Shown here: positions 1 through 11,971 of the stretch, one piece after another
Numbering within the stretch: position 1 is the first letter of the stretch
Layout of the letters: every line of letters begins with the position of its first letter
NCBI GenBank assembly: GCA_003550325.1
Contig: QKWP01000202.1
Coordinates: forward strand, 130,611-194,610
Source of the DNA: Gigaspora rosea
Taxonomy: Eukaryota > Glomeromycota > Glomeromycetes > Diversisporales > Gigasporaceae
DNA: 64,000 nt
Direction: 5' to 3'
Program-made: the position numbers and the translations under genes
Notes under the pieces: model-generated
What the model was told of the DNA's origin: nothing
Seen by the model: only the letters and a program-made list of their open reading frames with translations
The model's database searches: none

Positions 1-2290
1 GCGACCAATTTTTATAGGGGATGACTGTAGTTTTATTAAGATATTACTTTTTTGAAAAATCAAAATATTTTGTCATTACTATTCGCCTATCAACTTTCCG
101 ACAATAATCATAATCTTCTAAAAAATTTCGCAATACAGTCAAAATCGCAAAGCAACGTATACAAGCAAAGGGTTAAGGCAAAAGGTTTTGAGGACAAAAT
201 CGATTTTTGGTTATTACTATAAAAAATTTTTATACAAAAAAAGAATAAATTTGTATACAAACTAAAAGAAGTAATTTAAAATCTAAAACCCATAATGTCA
301 TAATCGTTTATAAACAATTCCCTCTTTTTGTTTGCCGATATTCTGTAGTTCCCGAACCGAATTTACCAAGTATCCCCTTTATCAATAGAACTTGCACTGG
401 CATGGGCTTATCCAAAATACAAACCCGTTTTCTTGTAATAGCATTGACGGAATGGCAATACGTTTCTTCATGAGGGCGGCTTAGTTCACAACCAATCTGA
501 ATTTACGCGAGAACTTGGCTTGGGGGCTTAGTACTGTAGTATAAATACAAATATTATACCAGAAACGGAGTACCAAGTACGTACGTATACGTATACGTAG
601 AATATCTGATATAACGGCAAGTGAAAGGGTGTATCTGAATCCGCGAATCTGATTGGATTGCTTTATCAATATGATCTTGATAAAGTACCACAATACGTAT
701 TGTATTATTATATTACCAATCTTCTAAAACTCAGTTTTTACGTACCAGTACCACCTTATGTACCTAATAAATAATATGAATATTTTTTTAATGTAAAAAT
801 TTTAAGTACAGTACCAACGCTAATATAATATGTGTTAACTGGTATGCAAAACATGCAATTAATTCTGGCCAGCATTAAGAATTAAATCATAATTTTGGCC
901 AAAACATGCATGCATGCATGCAAAAAATGCATGCGCAGGTGCATGCTAAAATGAAAATTTTGTATTTTGCCCATCTCTACTCATGACAGTAAAATAAACT
1001 TCATACTCACCCTGGGGATTTATTGAACGATTATCATGATTCATAAATTTGATTTCAAAAATATGATAGTTTAATCATCCAAACGATTAAATATCGCAAT
1101 AATTAATCAAACATTTTTCCCACAATCTGATTTACATAGAAAATACTGTTAAAGCTGTAAAGATCTTTTTTTTGTCAGTTGACAAGAGTCAACAGATTAA
1201 AAAGATAGCTATGCCAGAAACGAACTGGTCAGGCCCAGAAACACAGCCATTATTCCTAATCGGGAGCGCAAATAAGCCAATCTCGCGTGAATCATCACAT
1301 GAAGTCAGATAAAGACAAAATTTAATTAATTGCCTATTCGGGCACTGTCCAATACTAATAACGATTGTTAAAATCTGACATAAGAAGCAACATGTGGTAC
1401 CCAACCCATATAGAATCCTGCCATTTTGTGGCATTTTAACGTTCAACTCCGAACTCAACCCAAAGTCAACCTGCTAAATGCAGTGTGAGAGACCACCGGC
1501 ATCACGAATTCAGCTTATGATGGCAATCCTGGAGCAATTATAGTTGCTATTCCTGGAGCATATCCCGTCTCTGGTTATACATCATACACCAAACTAACAG
1601 TACATGTCATGTGAGTGCAATGCTTCGAAAATATTATCGTTATGTCATTCACCGCATGTAAAACACTGTTGTGCATATATGAATGAACAAAATAAATGCA
1701 AAACCCCGCTAGGTAGAAACCTGTTCCTGAAAGATCACCATCGTCACTAAAGGTTATTCAGCACTTCCATCTAGCCCTTCAAATACTGAACTTTTAACGT
1801 CTATATTTTTTTTAGCCAAGCAAATTTTTAAAAATATATTGTAAAATTCAAAACAGCAATACTGATGTCTCTTAAAATAATGTGTCATGCATGTCCGAGG
1901 TAACGTGTCGTTTCATATTGTTTTTAAAATTTTTTTTCAAACTACATTGGATCAGTGTTTTACGAAATCACAAACACTTACATATATGAAAATCTTGTAC
2001 ACATGCAATTTATTACGGAGCCTACTCACAATATTTATCGCGAATGATCACTCTAATGATCATTAAATAAAATTCGTGAGAAAAAGGACATGCAAATGTA
2101 CACTTAGTATTTATATGATATGCACACATATGCACGAATATTACGTAAGTGCATCGCAGAGCAAAAACGCCACCTCGTTACCAATATATTAATCGGCACC
2201 ATCATCATGAAAAAGGATTATTGGCACCTTATCCCCCAACTTTGCCTAATTATGAGATAAGAACGTCACTAGCTCACCCACAAAAAAATA
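1..2290. other. Gene-free AT-rich stretch with a TGCATGC-word cluster
   Basis: I see no supported gene. At about 840-960 the word GCATGC recurs many times, and the patch ends in CCCATCTCTA, which looks like the inward end of a word-rich MITE whose other end I could not find. The minus-strand ORF at 1189-1458 (89 codons, one hydrophobic segment) lies in a slightly more GC-balanced patch (about 1190-1600), but it has no recognisable domain and no supporting context, so I do not call it a gene. Confidence 0.5.
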
Positions 2291-2296
2291 CAAAAT

Positions 2297-2457
2297 TTTT
2301 TCTAAACTTTGAGTGAAAATAATAGCAACCATCAAACCAAATTCAATGAACTTTTTTTTATTTGAATTCTATAAATTTATAGAATTTAAATAAAAAAAGT
2401 TCATTAAATTTGTTTTATAGTCGCTAAAATATTTTCACTCAAAGTTTAGAAAAAATG
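2297..2457. repeat. Imperfect inverted repeat (hairpin MITE-like)
   Basis: The left arm (about 2297-2366, starting TTTTTTCTAAACTTTGAGTG) pairs with the right arm (about 2388-2456, ending CACTCAAAGTTTAGAAAAAA) around a small self-complementary centre. Architecturally similar AT-rich foldbacks with a short AATAAA-like loop occur at 11972-12210 and inside the MULE ends. I found no clear target duplication. Confidence 0.65.
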
Positions 2458-4554
2458 TTGGCGTTGTTTATCCCTTGTAATTTTAACCAATCGAATTTTA
2501 AGATCAGGCGTAACGTAAAATCGAAGCAAACTCGCTTTTTTTACAAAAAACAAGGATAGCTCTAAATTTTTATCTAATGCGTCCTAATTAAAAATGTTCC
2601 TCGTGAAATTTTACTAGTAGCCGCTATATTATTCTAACACTAACCCTAATTATAACGCGGTTTTCTTGGCTTTAATTAAACACATTTGTTTTGACTATCA
2701 CGTTACACCTGATCCTAAAGTTTGATTGGTCAAAATTACAGGGGTGGACAAGTTTTTGTGAGAGAGCTACCTAAGTCTGAGAACAAGGGGCATTCAACAT
2801 TTTAGGAATTTATTGTTAGAATTCAGTAAACAATATATTCATTAATCAAGTATGGACACAAATTTTTATTCTTTAAATAAAAATTGAATCACAAATTTGT
2901 CAATTCGTAACCGTCATGTGCTTAACAAACAACTGATGGTTTTTACTTTGCGAAATTATTCAAGGATAATAACAGGATAAATGGCAATGAACAAAGAAAA
3001 AACTGTTTATATGCAAATTTGTATCACCGATACTTTCAATTAGTATATACTTCAAAGTTTATTTAGACACTACTGTGTCGATTCAACAATGGCATACGTG
3101 TATATTCGTGTTTGTATAAGAAAAACAACTCCTAACTTCCGATTTTTTCAAATATATAATTTTCTGAATCATGAAATTTGATGCAATATAGTGGCTTCTG
3201 ATCAAATAGTGCGAATTATAGTTGTGAGACGAAATCCAGAGGTTTCGCGCTGAAACCTAGTTTCGTCTTTCGTCAAATAAAACCTTAAATGACGAAATGA
3301 CGAAAATGACGAAAATGATGGAAATGATGGAAATGATGAAAATGATGAAAGGTTGTAACGAAACTGACAAAACTGCAAAGGTTGACACCCAATCATCATG
3401 CCAAGCGATTCAAGAGTAGCCATGTTGTTCTCGATTATTTTAGCTTAAATGAATGCTAAGGCTCATTGAGAAAACTATAAATATGAATGTAATCATAATA
3501 AAACAGGCTCATTTAGATCCAAAATCATCAAAGAAGCACACCACCATTTTAATGATTTTGGATTTAAATGAAGTCACGGAATTTAGTAATCAATCAGACC
3601 CTAATTCATTGAAAACAATAAAGCTGTTCTCGAATTACAGAAAGTTCCGGATAACATAATTTACTAGTTCATCCGTTCTTGTTTTTTACACAATTTGTTG
3701 CGCAGTTACTTTATTATGTAAACCTAATGAATTTGAGACAATATACCGAACATCAAAATTCGACAGTACTAGATCCCCCGAAAGAAAAAATCCCGAAGAG
3801 ACAATATCCCGAAAACAAATCCTGAAAAAAATCTAGAAAATTCATAATTCCGAAAGATCATAATTCCAAAAATTGCAATCCTTAAAATTAAAATTTTGTG
3901 GTTGCATATAAATTATTATGTTTACGGCAGTTATCATAAATTCTCAGACACCTGCCAAATGATTTTTCTAGTGAATTTACCCAATGGGATAAATGCTACC
4001 CGGGTCACCTGCGTACTGTCTAAATCTCTAAATTTTTATTCCAGCTATTAAGTTTATAATCAGCATAATTCAAGTATTGATTAGCTAATTCAATATAGCA
4101 ATCCGGAGTCGAGGAACAATTCAGATTGCAACCCGAAACAATATTTATTGCAAGCTCATAATGGATTTATGCACATTAAAAGACCTTTATCTAGTTGGTA
4201 ATGACCCTGAATCCATAAATGTCAGCCGTCTATATAGACTTTGACCTTATAAAATCTAGTACATGTCATCATAAATATCATTTGTTGAACGAAATGAAGA
4301 AAAAAAAGAAAACATCGAAAAAAAAAAAAAAGAACTTTGAGCTTTCAAATTTATTACATATTATTTAACGGTTTGATAAACAATAAGTGATAAACTTGAA
4401 AGCCGAAGTCTTATTTTCTTTTGTCAGAACTCATATTAATAATACCTTTATCTGAAAAAATACAAAAATGCTGCCACAGTGAAAGTATGCATGAATCTAT
4501 CCTGGATATTGGATTAAATATAAGACTCATGAGATAGCTTTAAGTTAGTCTACC
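2458..4554. other. Intergenic, dispersed repeat fragments
   Basis: No supported gene. Around 3220-3380 there is a patch of TGACGAA-type words with an ATGATGAAA microsatellite, like the interior of the element at 5575-6668. At about 3765-4200 (CCCGAAAGA words, then a region ending in GCAACCCGAAACAA) the sequence matches, in inverted orientation, the segment at about 13560-14525. These are two copies of one dispersed repeat. Confidence 0.55.
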
Positions 4555-4684
4555 ACAGAGATGACACCGAAACCTTTTTCGGCGATTCCGAAAGTTTCGG
4601 GTTTCGGATTATAGCTTCCGAAGCCTTATCCGAAACTCGACGAAGCCTGAAACCTCAACCGAAACTCGAAACGTCAACCGAAAC
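4555..4684. repeat. GAAACC/CGAAACT word array, left part
   Basis: Degenerate direct and inverted copies of a word around CCGAAACCT. The array is interrupted by the hAT element that starts at 4685 and resumes at 7634. The last eight bases (ACCGAAAC) form the left target duplication of that hAT insertion. Confidence 0.6.
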
Positions 4685-5370
4685 TAGGGCTGTTAATCGG
4701 TCCGTCCGGTCAGTCCTGGTTAAAAGGCCCAGTCTTTTAAAAAAACCGGACCGGACTGCGGTACAGGACCGAATAGGACCGAATAGAGCTAGACCGGACG
4801 GACCGATGATCAATATAACGATGAAATTAAGTTTGTCAGTATAAAGAATTTCAATACTTTTACAATAAGCTTTTCAAATTTATAATATTTGCTTATATGA
4901 TATAAGAGAGCAATTAATACGTTTGATAATTTTAATCATACATAAATTATGGATTAGAAAATAATATAGTATATTAATATAGGAATTAACTTCGTAAATA
5001 TGAACATTATAGTTAAAATCATTAAGATAGTTGTCACTTTTAACCACTTACATTCGATAATTTGATTGAATAATATAATCATAATTGGGCACGCCAAATG
5101 TTCAATCTTGTATTGATTCAAGACAAGAATTGTCTTAATATATGAAAATATTAAAGTAAATTAACAAAACGATTAGATGTTACTTGCATAGGAAAAAAAA
5201 TTATTAAAATAATATTGTTAGCATTTACATGTCTGTCAAATACTTAAAAATTTATAAACCTAATATATTTATTAAAAAAAAAATAGTATCGGGTTATTTC
5301 CAAAATCAAAAAAAATTTTAATCGGTAAAATGTTATAGTATAAAAGTTTTATACGTATTTTATAAAAGCA

Positions 5371-5574
5371 TTATAAAATTATATACATATAAAAAAAACC
5401 TGCTAGCAGGAAAAAAAAATTTTTGTAAAACCAAGATTTTAAACACAAAACAGCCCGAACAGTTTCATTATCAAGAGAATTTCGTGATTTAATAACTGTT
5501 AATCCAGCTAAACTAAATAGTTGTCCACATGGAACACTAGTAGACATAATAGCTAGATAATCTTGTATTTGCAT
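5371..5574 (-). pseudogene. hAT transposase C-terminal dimerisation (hATC) fragment
   Basis: About 67 codons remain. The motif DYLAIMSTSVPCGQLFSLAG followed by NSLDNETVRAVLCLKSWF is the hallmark of the hAT family dimerisation domain at the C terminus of hAT transposases. Usual hAT transposases are 600-900 residues, so this is a remnant. The apparent start codon is an artefact: the reading frame is cut at 5574 by the element inserted at 5575, and after removing that insertion the frame runs on for only about a dozen codons upstream before a stop. No catalytic-core motif could be recognised upstream in the relic. Confidence 0.75.
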
Positions 5575-6668
5575 TAAAGATGCCTGATGAATGACGAATC
5601 ATTCGTCATTGACGAATGACGAAACCATTTCGTCAGGTGACTTCCAATTGACGAATTGACGATTGACGAAACCCCTGACGATTGACGAAACCTATGACGA
5701 ATTGACGAAAATTATGACGAATTGACGAAACCTATGACGAAACCTGATAAGTTATATTCATACAAGATAGAGTTAATTACACGTTTATAAAAATTAAGAA
5801 GTGTTTTAATAACCTGTAAAAGGATCTAATATAGTATCGCCAACAAAAGAATATAAACTAATTGCAATTCCATAGGAAAGTCGCGGTCAATAACGATAAG
5901 AGCTAAAAAACGATGTTTTAACAGAACAGGTGATATGTATAATTAATAGCAGCGATAGAGAATCAATATAGGTGGGATAACAATATATTATATACATATT
6001 AAGATATCTATTACATTTTCGTTATCCATCGTGATTTTACTTATTTACGAATAACAAATCAAAAAAGGAAATTAAATTTTGTAAATAAACAAAGCGCATA
6101 AAGATAGAAGTTTAGGGTTAAGGTGTTGTTGTTGGAGACTACAGCGATAGATTGGTGCTCATTATATGTAACATTTCGTTCCTGTCATTTTTAATTAGTG
6201 CATCAAGGTCAAGTATTTTCGCTTCTCTTCCTTATGTTCGAAATATTTGTCGGATTTATCCGGAATCGACAAAAATAAACACGAGCACAATTTTGACTAT
6301 TCCGGCTCAACCTGACATAAATTTGAAATACGTGACATGGGAAAGAAGAAAAAAGAAAAAAGCCAGCGAAACTTATAATGAAATAACATTCTTTTGAAAC
6401 AATTTAAAGTTTAGTATATCCAAGATCATTAGCTAAAAAGAGGTTTCTAAATCGATTTATCAAGGTTTATCAATTGTTGAAGGTTTGTCAAGGTTTCGTC
6501 AATTTGTCATATGTTTAGTCAATTCGTCATAGATTTCGTCAATTCGTCATAGATTTTGTCAATTCGTCATAGGTTTCATCAATCGTCGGGGTTTCGTCAA
6601 TTGTCAAGGTTTCGTCATGACGAAACCATTTTATTATCGCAAAAAAAACATTTCGTCAGGCATCTTTA
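5575..6668. mobile_element. hAT-like non-autonomous element with TGACGAA words
   Basis: Both ends read inward as TAAAGATGCCTGA(T/C)GAA, and the flanks are a perfect 8-bp duplication ATTTGCAT (5567-5574 and 6669-6676). Both subterminal regions (about 5580-5745 and 6470-6660) are made of the word TGACGAA with ATTGACGAAACC variants in opposite orientations. The roughly 700-bp middle has a plus-strand ORF of 81 codons (6152-6397) without a recognisable domain. It landed inside the hAT transposase relic, so it is younger than that element. Confidence 0.8.
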
Positions 6669-6679
6669 ATTTGCATATA

Positions 6680-6815
6680 GGTGTTGTTTGGAACACGAGT
6701 TTGAGGCAAGTTAATAGTTAATTTAGTCGAATGCAAATTATAATTTTTATCATTAAAAATCCTCGGCTAAATTAATCATTAGCTTATTTTAAACTCGTGT
6801 TCCAAAATAATGCCC
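6680..6815. mobile_element. Small PIF/Tourist-like MITE
   Basis: The ends are inverted: GGTGTTGTTTGGAACACGAG on the left and, read inward from the right, GGGCATTATTTTGGAACACG. The flanks are ATA (6677-6679 and 6816-6818). The G-rich terminus plus 3-bp duplication resembles PIF/Harbinger-derived MITEs, whose usual duplication is TWA, so the superfamily call is tentative. It lies next to the preceding insertion within the hAT relic. Confidence 0.55.
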
Positions 6816-7633
6816 ATAGGCGTTATTTCACACAAATACAGTGCAAATTGTAAATCAACTGATCACGTCATTGCTGACATTAATAAATTTCTCTATTTTA
6901 TTAACTTTAACAACAGCCTGGTTTCATTATACATTGAACGTTGTTTAACAAACTAAGGGGTTTGTAATTGAGTTTTAACAAAACAGGTAAATCGACCAAT
7001 CATGATCGAGGATTTTCAAAAAAATTTTACACAAAAATTTATTAACTTATAGAGTGAATTTTTACAAAAACGGCTTTTTTAACTAGCTTTGCATTTATAA
7101 TTAAGTACGTAGAACATTATGAATTTCATATATTTAATTATAAGCAAAAAGTGGTTAAAAAGGCCATTTTTTTAAAATTAGCTTCCAAATTTACTCTTGA
7201 TAGTTATCAACCCATCTAACAATGTACAACCCATCCTAAAACACCTAAGTATTTCAACAAATGGTAAAAGTACTTCTTTCTACAGCTTAGCATAGCTCTT
7301 TTATTGAGTTTTTTTTGGGTTTTTAACTTGTCTAGATGTCAAAAACGCCCTTTTGTTAGTTGTAACAAGTGCTTTATTTGTTAGTTTTTCAACGTCACTT
7401 AGGAGCAAATTTTCATGTAACAGTTTATCAGAAAAAGGCCCAATTATGCTGATTCACTGATATGAAATTTATAGTTGTTTCAAAATACGTATTATCATGA
7501 TAATATTGATATTTACTATTAGGACTGACAGTCCTTTTGGTCCGTCCTAAAAAGGATCGGACTGGCCCCAGTCCCTGAATGGACCAAAGGACCATCAGTC
7601 TGGACCGGACTGATTAACTGCCCTAACCAAAAC

Positions 7634-7840
7634 CCCAAAACTGCCAAAACATCAATAATTTATTTTGTTTATTCTCTCCAAAGTTGGCGCCAAAACCCTT
7701 TTGTGCCAAATCTGAAAGTTTCAGGCTTCAGATTATAACTTTGAAACCTTATCCGAAACTTGAAACCTTATCTGATATCTGAAACCTCATTTGAAACCTG
7801 AAACATCACCTGAACACCAAAACCTATCCAAACTTCCATA
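7634..7840. repeat. GAAACC word array, right part
   Basis: Continuation of the CCGAAACCT-type word array interrupted at 4684. Words such as GAAACCTTATCCGAAAC recur. The left part contains near-direct copies of the same sentence, so the array may be partly duplicated rather than simply split. Confidence 0.5.
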
Positions 7841-8519
7841 TACATTTATTGCATTAATGTATTATATATCTTTTTTCAAATGCACTGATATATACTATCT
7901 CTTCAATATACATTAATCGCATTGATGTATGTTATATATCTCCTTAAAGAATACAATAAAATTTGAATATCCAGTGCTATTTGGGCCGGAATGCATCCAA
8001 CAATTTATTGCATGCGTATAGTCCTTTTTGTTGTTATGATTCACAAATATAACATGAAAGGTATAATTCTGGAGTTTATATCCTGTCAATCAAGATTACT
8101 TTTGCAAACATTAGTTTTTTTTACTTACTATATAAAAATTGGATACAATATCAAGTAACAATAAGTAATTAGTATGTCCATACTTACTAATGATAGAATT
8201 AATAAGTTACTGCAGAATTAAATAAATTGTTGGTATCAAAAGTTATCAAATACTTATTGATTCATCATTGGCAATTTTTTCTATCACCTTAGAATTTTGA
8301 AATCGGTTGTAATAATAGTATAATATTTAAAATAAAGTTGACTAGCTTTAAAAAACCCAAACAAACTGAGACAGTAAAAAAAACATATTAAAAAAATGAT
8401 CTAAGTTATATAATGTTATAATTTGTTCAAAAATAGTTTTACATTTTGGGTAAAAATAAATCAACTTTATAATAAATTTTAAAGGCCTTAATATTATATT
8501 TTTGAGTCTCAGATTATAG
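7841..8519. other. AT-rich intergenic, nothing recognised
   Basis: No ORF, RNA gene or paired repeat that I can support. TA-rich low-complexity sequence (ATTATT runs) sits just inside the start of the neighbouring LTR, at about 8560-8630. Confidence 0.4.
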
Positions 8520-9206
8520 TGTTATAGAACGAGTTTTAGTATTAGTTTCTTGAATATATTTTCTAGTATATTTTATTATATTATTTTATTATTATTTTAT
8601 ATTATTATATTATTATTTTATATTATTAACTATATATGGCTTAGTTAGAAGTATGAGTAACATGGTTAACCATTTCTACCATTTCTACCATTTCTACCAT
8701 TTCTACAATTTCTACCATTTCTACTATTTCTACCATTTCTATTATTTCTATCATTTCTACAATTTCTACCATTTCTACTATTTCTATCATTTTTACCATT
8801 TCTACCATTTCTACCATTTCTACCATTTCTACTATTTCTTTTATTTCTACTATTTCTACCATTTCCACCATTCCTACTATTTCTGCCATTTTGTACTATA
8901 GTAACTAATAGCTGAAAAAAATATATAAACTCTAGTTTTCTCCCTTCCTGCACATTAGACTCAGATTCCCTCTTCTTCTAACACCTAAAAATAGTTATAT
9001 CTCTTGCATATTATTATCTAAATAAATAAAATATATCTTTGATCAATAAATATACTCTTGTTATTTAATAAATATATACTGAACTGCTCTAGTGAAGTAA
9101 TATTCCACTTTCACACCGCTTCATATCTTCTCTGACCCTTACAAGATCCCTGTCGCTGTGTGCTGTGTTTCAAGTACTATATTGAAGGCTATAGTTACTT
9201 GTAACA
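8520..9206 (+). mobile_element. Solo LTR of a retrotransposon (family A)
   Basis: Begins TGTTATAGAACGAGTTTTAG and ends with TTGTAACA, giving the short terminal inverted repeat TGTTA...TAACA. It is flanked by ATAG on both sides (8516-8519 and 9207-9210), a 4-bp target duplication. Order inside: a 9-bp minisatellite (8665-8887) in the presumed U3, TATATAAAC at about 8923, AATAAA motifs at about 9020-9070, then a pyrimidine-rich U5-like tail (TTTCACACCGCTTCATATC). The solo LTR at 37665-38250 shares its start, layout and tail. No internal retrotransposon sequence adjoins, so recombination between two LTRs probably removed it. Confidence 0.75.
8665..8887. repeat. 9-bp minisatellite (ACCATTTCT)n in LTR U3
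   Basis: About 25 degenerate copies of ACCATTTCT. It is open in several frames only because the period is a multiple of three, giving low-complexity products such as EMVEIVEMV, so I do not call a protein. Its position upstream of the TATA motif suggests an enhancer-like array, as in other LTRs; that role is inference. Confidence 0.85.
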
Positions 9207-9432
9207 ATAGGTTTGGGTTTCGAAGGTTCGATTTTTTTAAAAAATTTGAAACTAGTTTTGAATTAAACCCCTTCTGAAACTAGTTTCAGGTAGGTTTCAT
9301 TTCAACACCATGTTTGGTCTACTAGGTAATATCTTGAATTTTTTTTTCTTAACAAACTTATAAGACTTATAGAAATATTTAAACCTCATCAAAAAAATAG
9401 TTTGCTTTTGGCATACATATATAATATATGTA

Positions 9433-9675
9433 TGGGTTGAGTCAATAGAAAATCAAGCAAATATTTTTTTTATATATTTTTTGTAAAATTTGAATAAAGA
9501 AACTTAGCAAAAACTTAAAAAAATTTGCTAAATCTTTTTAAATTAATTCTGCAGATTTATTAAATTTATTTAAAAAAAATTTATTAAATTTGGTTAAATT
9601 TTATCGAATTGCTACTATCCAAAATTTTAATAAATCTTTATTATAAAAATTTGCTTGATTTCTATTGACCACCCA
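9433..9675. mobile_element. TA-flanked MITE (TGGGTTGAGTCAATAGAAA ends)
   Basis: The left end TGGGTTGAGTCAATAGAAA and the right end TTTCTATTGACCACCCA are inverted repeats flanked by TA on each side, as for Tc1/mariner-type insertions. The interior is one AT-rich foldback. The MITE at 11972-12210 has the same terminal pattern, so the two form a family. Confidence 0.7.
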
Positions 9676-10068
9676 TATATAAATTTGTATAAATGAATTA
9701 GTTCAATAAGTGTTTAATAAATTGTACAATAAAGATTAATCCATTGCTAATAAGGCCTATTTGAAGTAAATTTTCAGTTAACATCACCCCAACCTCAGAA
9801 AAATTAACAACCAATCAAATCACTAGATGACTCGCATCAATCACCTGATTTATGAAATTGCTCATTATTTGTTCAGTTTTATATGTTCATTTGTTTATTT
9901 CATATATAGTTCGTATTTCCAGAAATGCACAATCTGATTATGAGGTAGTTGACCAATCATAAAATGGTTTGTGATACACTTTTGTGAAAACAGATAAACT
10001 ATTTACCAGTTTAAAATATAGCTTATAAACACAAGAGCTTTATTAAAAAAGTTTCTTATAACAAATTA

Positions 10069-11449
10069 TGGTCCAGTGCAAAAATGTAGATACACCAATC
10101 TATTCATAATAAAAAAATATTTTTATAACTAATATAAAGATTTAAATAACTTTATTTATTATATAGGTTCTGGGAAATATTTAAATATAAATTTTATTGA
10201 AAATTTTTATTTTTGAATTAATTTAGCGTTTGCCAGTGGTGAAATTCACCGGTGATTATCCATCTATATATAATTATATGTAGCAAAACAAATAAAAATT
10301 AAATCTCTTTAATATTAAGATAAGGGTAAGAACTGGGATGGGGCAGGGGTATAGTTTATACCAAAATTTTACAAGAAATTTTTTTTTGCATAAAAAAAAG
10401 TAGTTTCATAGACAAAATTTTTAGTTAGAAGCAATTTTTTAAAAAATTCTTATTTTTGTTATACAAAATTGTTTTGCATGTTACACTTGATCCTTAATTC
10501 TAATTGGATTGGTGAAATTCACCACTGGTGAGCATTAAACTTATCCTTTATTTTTAAAAAATTTTTGTTAATTTTTTACTTTTTCAATTTGTTTAATACA
10601 AAAATATAAATTTACTAAAATTAAAAAATTTAATTTTGTCTACATATAAAAGTTTTTTAATTTTAATTATCTATTTATAATTTTTTCATGCTAAATAAAA
10701 CAAGTTCTAAGCTATCTTTTGATATAATTTTTATTATCTTTTTATAGACATTTAATTGTGTAATAATTATTTTAAATTTTAATTTTTTTTAAAAAACAAG
10801 CAAAAATGGTCCTTTTAAAAAATATTATTTTTGTTATAAATATATAACTTTATAAGTTTATATTGTACAAGAGTATTGTTATATATATGCTAAATATATA
10901 GTTAAAATTTTAGCTTAATTGAATTNTTATATTGTACAAGAGTATTGTTATATATATGCTAAATATATAGTTAAAATTTTAGCTTAATTGAATTAGTAGT
11001 TATTAAAATACAAATTTTTAATTTTAATAATTATTACTATATATAAAATTACTATATAAAGTAATATGTACAACCACTGTACAACCTTATAATATAAATT
11101 AGTTTTTATTTTATATATTAACAACTACTGATCCAATAAGCTAAAATTTTAACTATATGTTTAGCAAATACATGGCAATGCACTTGCTTATTATAAATTT
11201 ATAAAGTTGCATTTTGATGGCAAAAATAATTTTTTTTATAAGTAACTTTTTTTTCTTGCTATTTTTTAAAAAAATTTATAACACAACAAACAAACTATAA
11301 AAAGATAATAAAATTATATCAAAAAGTAGCCTAGAGCTTTCTTTATTAGATATAAAAAAATTATAAATAAATAGTTAAAATTGATAAACTTTATATATAG
11401 ACAAAATTGACTTTTAGTTTTGGTGTATCTACATTTTCGCACTGGCCCA
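10069..11449. mobile_element. 1.4-kb TA-flanked palindromic element
   Basis: Starts TGGTCCAGTGCAAAAATGTA and ends in the inverted counterpart ATTTTCGCACTGGCCCA, with TA on each flank (10067-10068 and 11450-11451), so Tc1/mariner-like. The arms are long AT-rich inverted repeats without coding capacity. A smaller element with CAGTGGTGAAATTCACC ends is nested at about 10233-10527. The single N at 10926 sits between two identical 68-bp segments, so this part of the assembly is not reliable. Confidence 0.65.
10858..10994. repeat. 68-bp exact duplication around one N
   Basis: Bases 10858-10925 and 10927-10994 are identical and separated only by the N at 10926. This is typical of a scaffold join where the contig ends were not merged. 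It is more likely an assembly artefact than a biological tandem repeat. Confidence 0.8.
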
Positions 11450-11874
11450 TACCACCCTTTATTTCCATTTTTTATACTTCATCTAAATTAACAAAACTAT
11501 ACTATCGCATATTTAAAATGAATCTAGCAGCTTATAGAGAATACATATAACTTTCGAAAACAGTCTATATAAATTTATAAATAAAATAAACCAGTTAATT
11601 ATTTGGATAAAAGACGAAAACAAATTAAAAAAATGACTCTAAAGATTATAAATTAATTCATGATCCATATACCAAACCGTGAAAATCTATAGTGATATAT
11701 TGGAAAATTGATTATTGTTTATTAGATTTCTGGAATCTGGCACCATCAGAGCAATAAAGAATTTTTTTTACTAAGCTAACCTTACTTTCCCACTAATTGA
11801 AAGTTGCAGAGCACATTCTTGTAGATCTAATAGTGGTAAAATCATTAAAATTGGACCAGAAAATCACAAGATAT

Positions 11875-11968
11875 CATTAAAAAATGTTTTGTGACCATAT
11901 AGAGTTTCTATATAAACAATATTTTTTTTATATAGAAACCTTATATGGTTGCAAAATGTTTTTTAATG
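11875..11968. mobile_element. 94-bp MITE with ATAT duplication
   Basis: Its ends are CATTAAAAAATG and the inverted TTTTTTAATG, and its interior is one hairpin. ATAT flanks it on both sides (11871-11874 and 11969-11972). Removing the element plus one ATAT restores perfect pairing of the left arm with the intact right arm of the surrounding foldback, which confirms the boundaries. Confidence 0.75.
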
Positions 11969-11971
11969 ATA

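Larger units (their letters stand above)
4685..7625 (-). mobile_element. hAT-family DNA transposon relic
   Basis: The left end starts TAGGGCTGTTAATCGGTCCG and the right end, read inward, starts TAGGGCAGTTAATCAGTCCG, so the termini are inverted repeats matching the hAT terminal consensus YARNG. The flanks are ACCGAAAC (4677-4684) and ACCAAAAC (7626-7633), an 8-bp target duplication with one mismatch. The subterminal regions repeat the word GGACCG in both orientations. Inside lies a minus-strand transposase C-terminal fragment (5371-5574). The element is itself interrupted by insertions at 5575-6668 and 6680-6815. Most of the transposase cannot be recognised, so it is non-functional. Assignment to hAT is strong because termini, duplication length and hATC domain agree. 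Confidence 0.8.

Noticed and set aside
1189..1458. Minus-strand ORF of 89 codons with a hydrophobic stretch
   Set aside because: No homologous motif, no neighbouring exon or splice evidence; length is compatible with chance.
8641..8953. Overlapping ORFs on both strands with EMVEIV, FYHFYN and NGRNSRNG repeats
   Set aside because: All are translations of the 9-bp minisatellite in the solo LTR; the period is a multiple of three, so every frame stays open.
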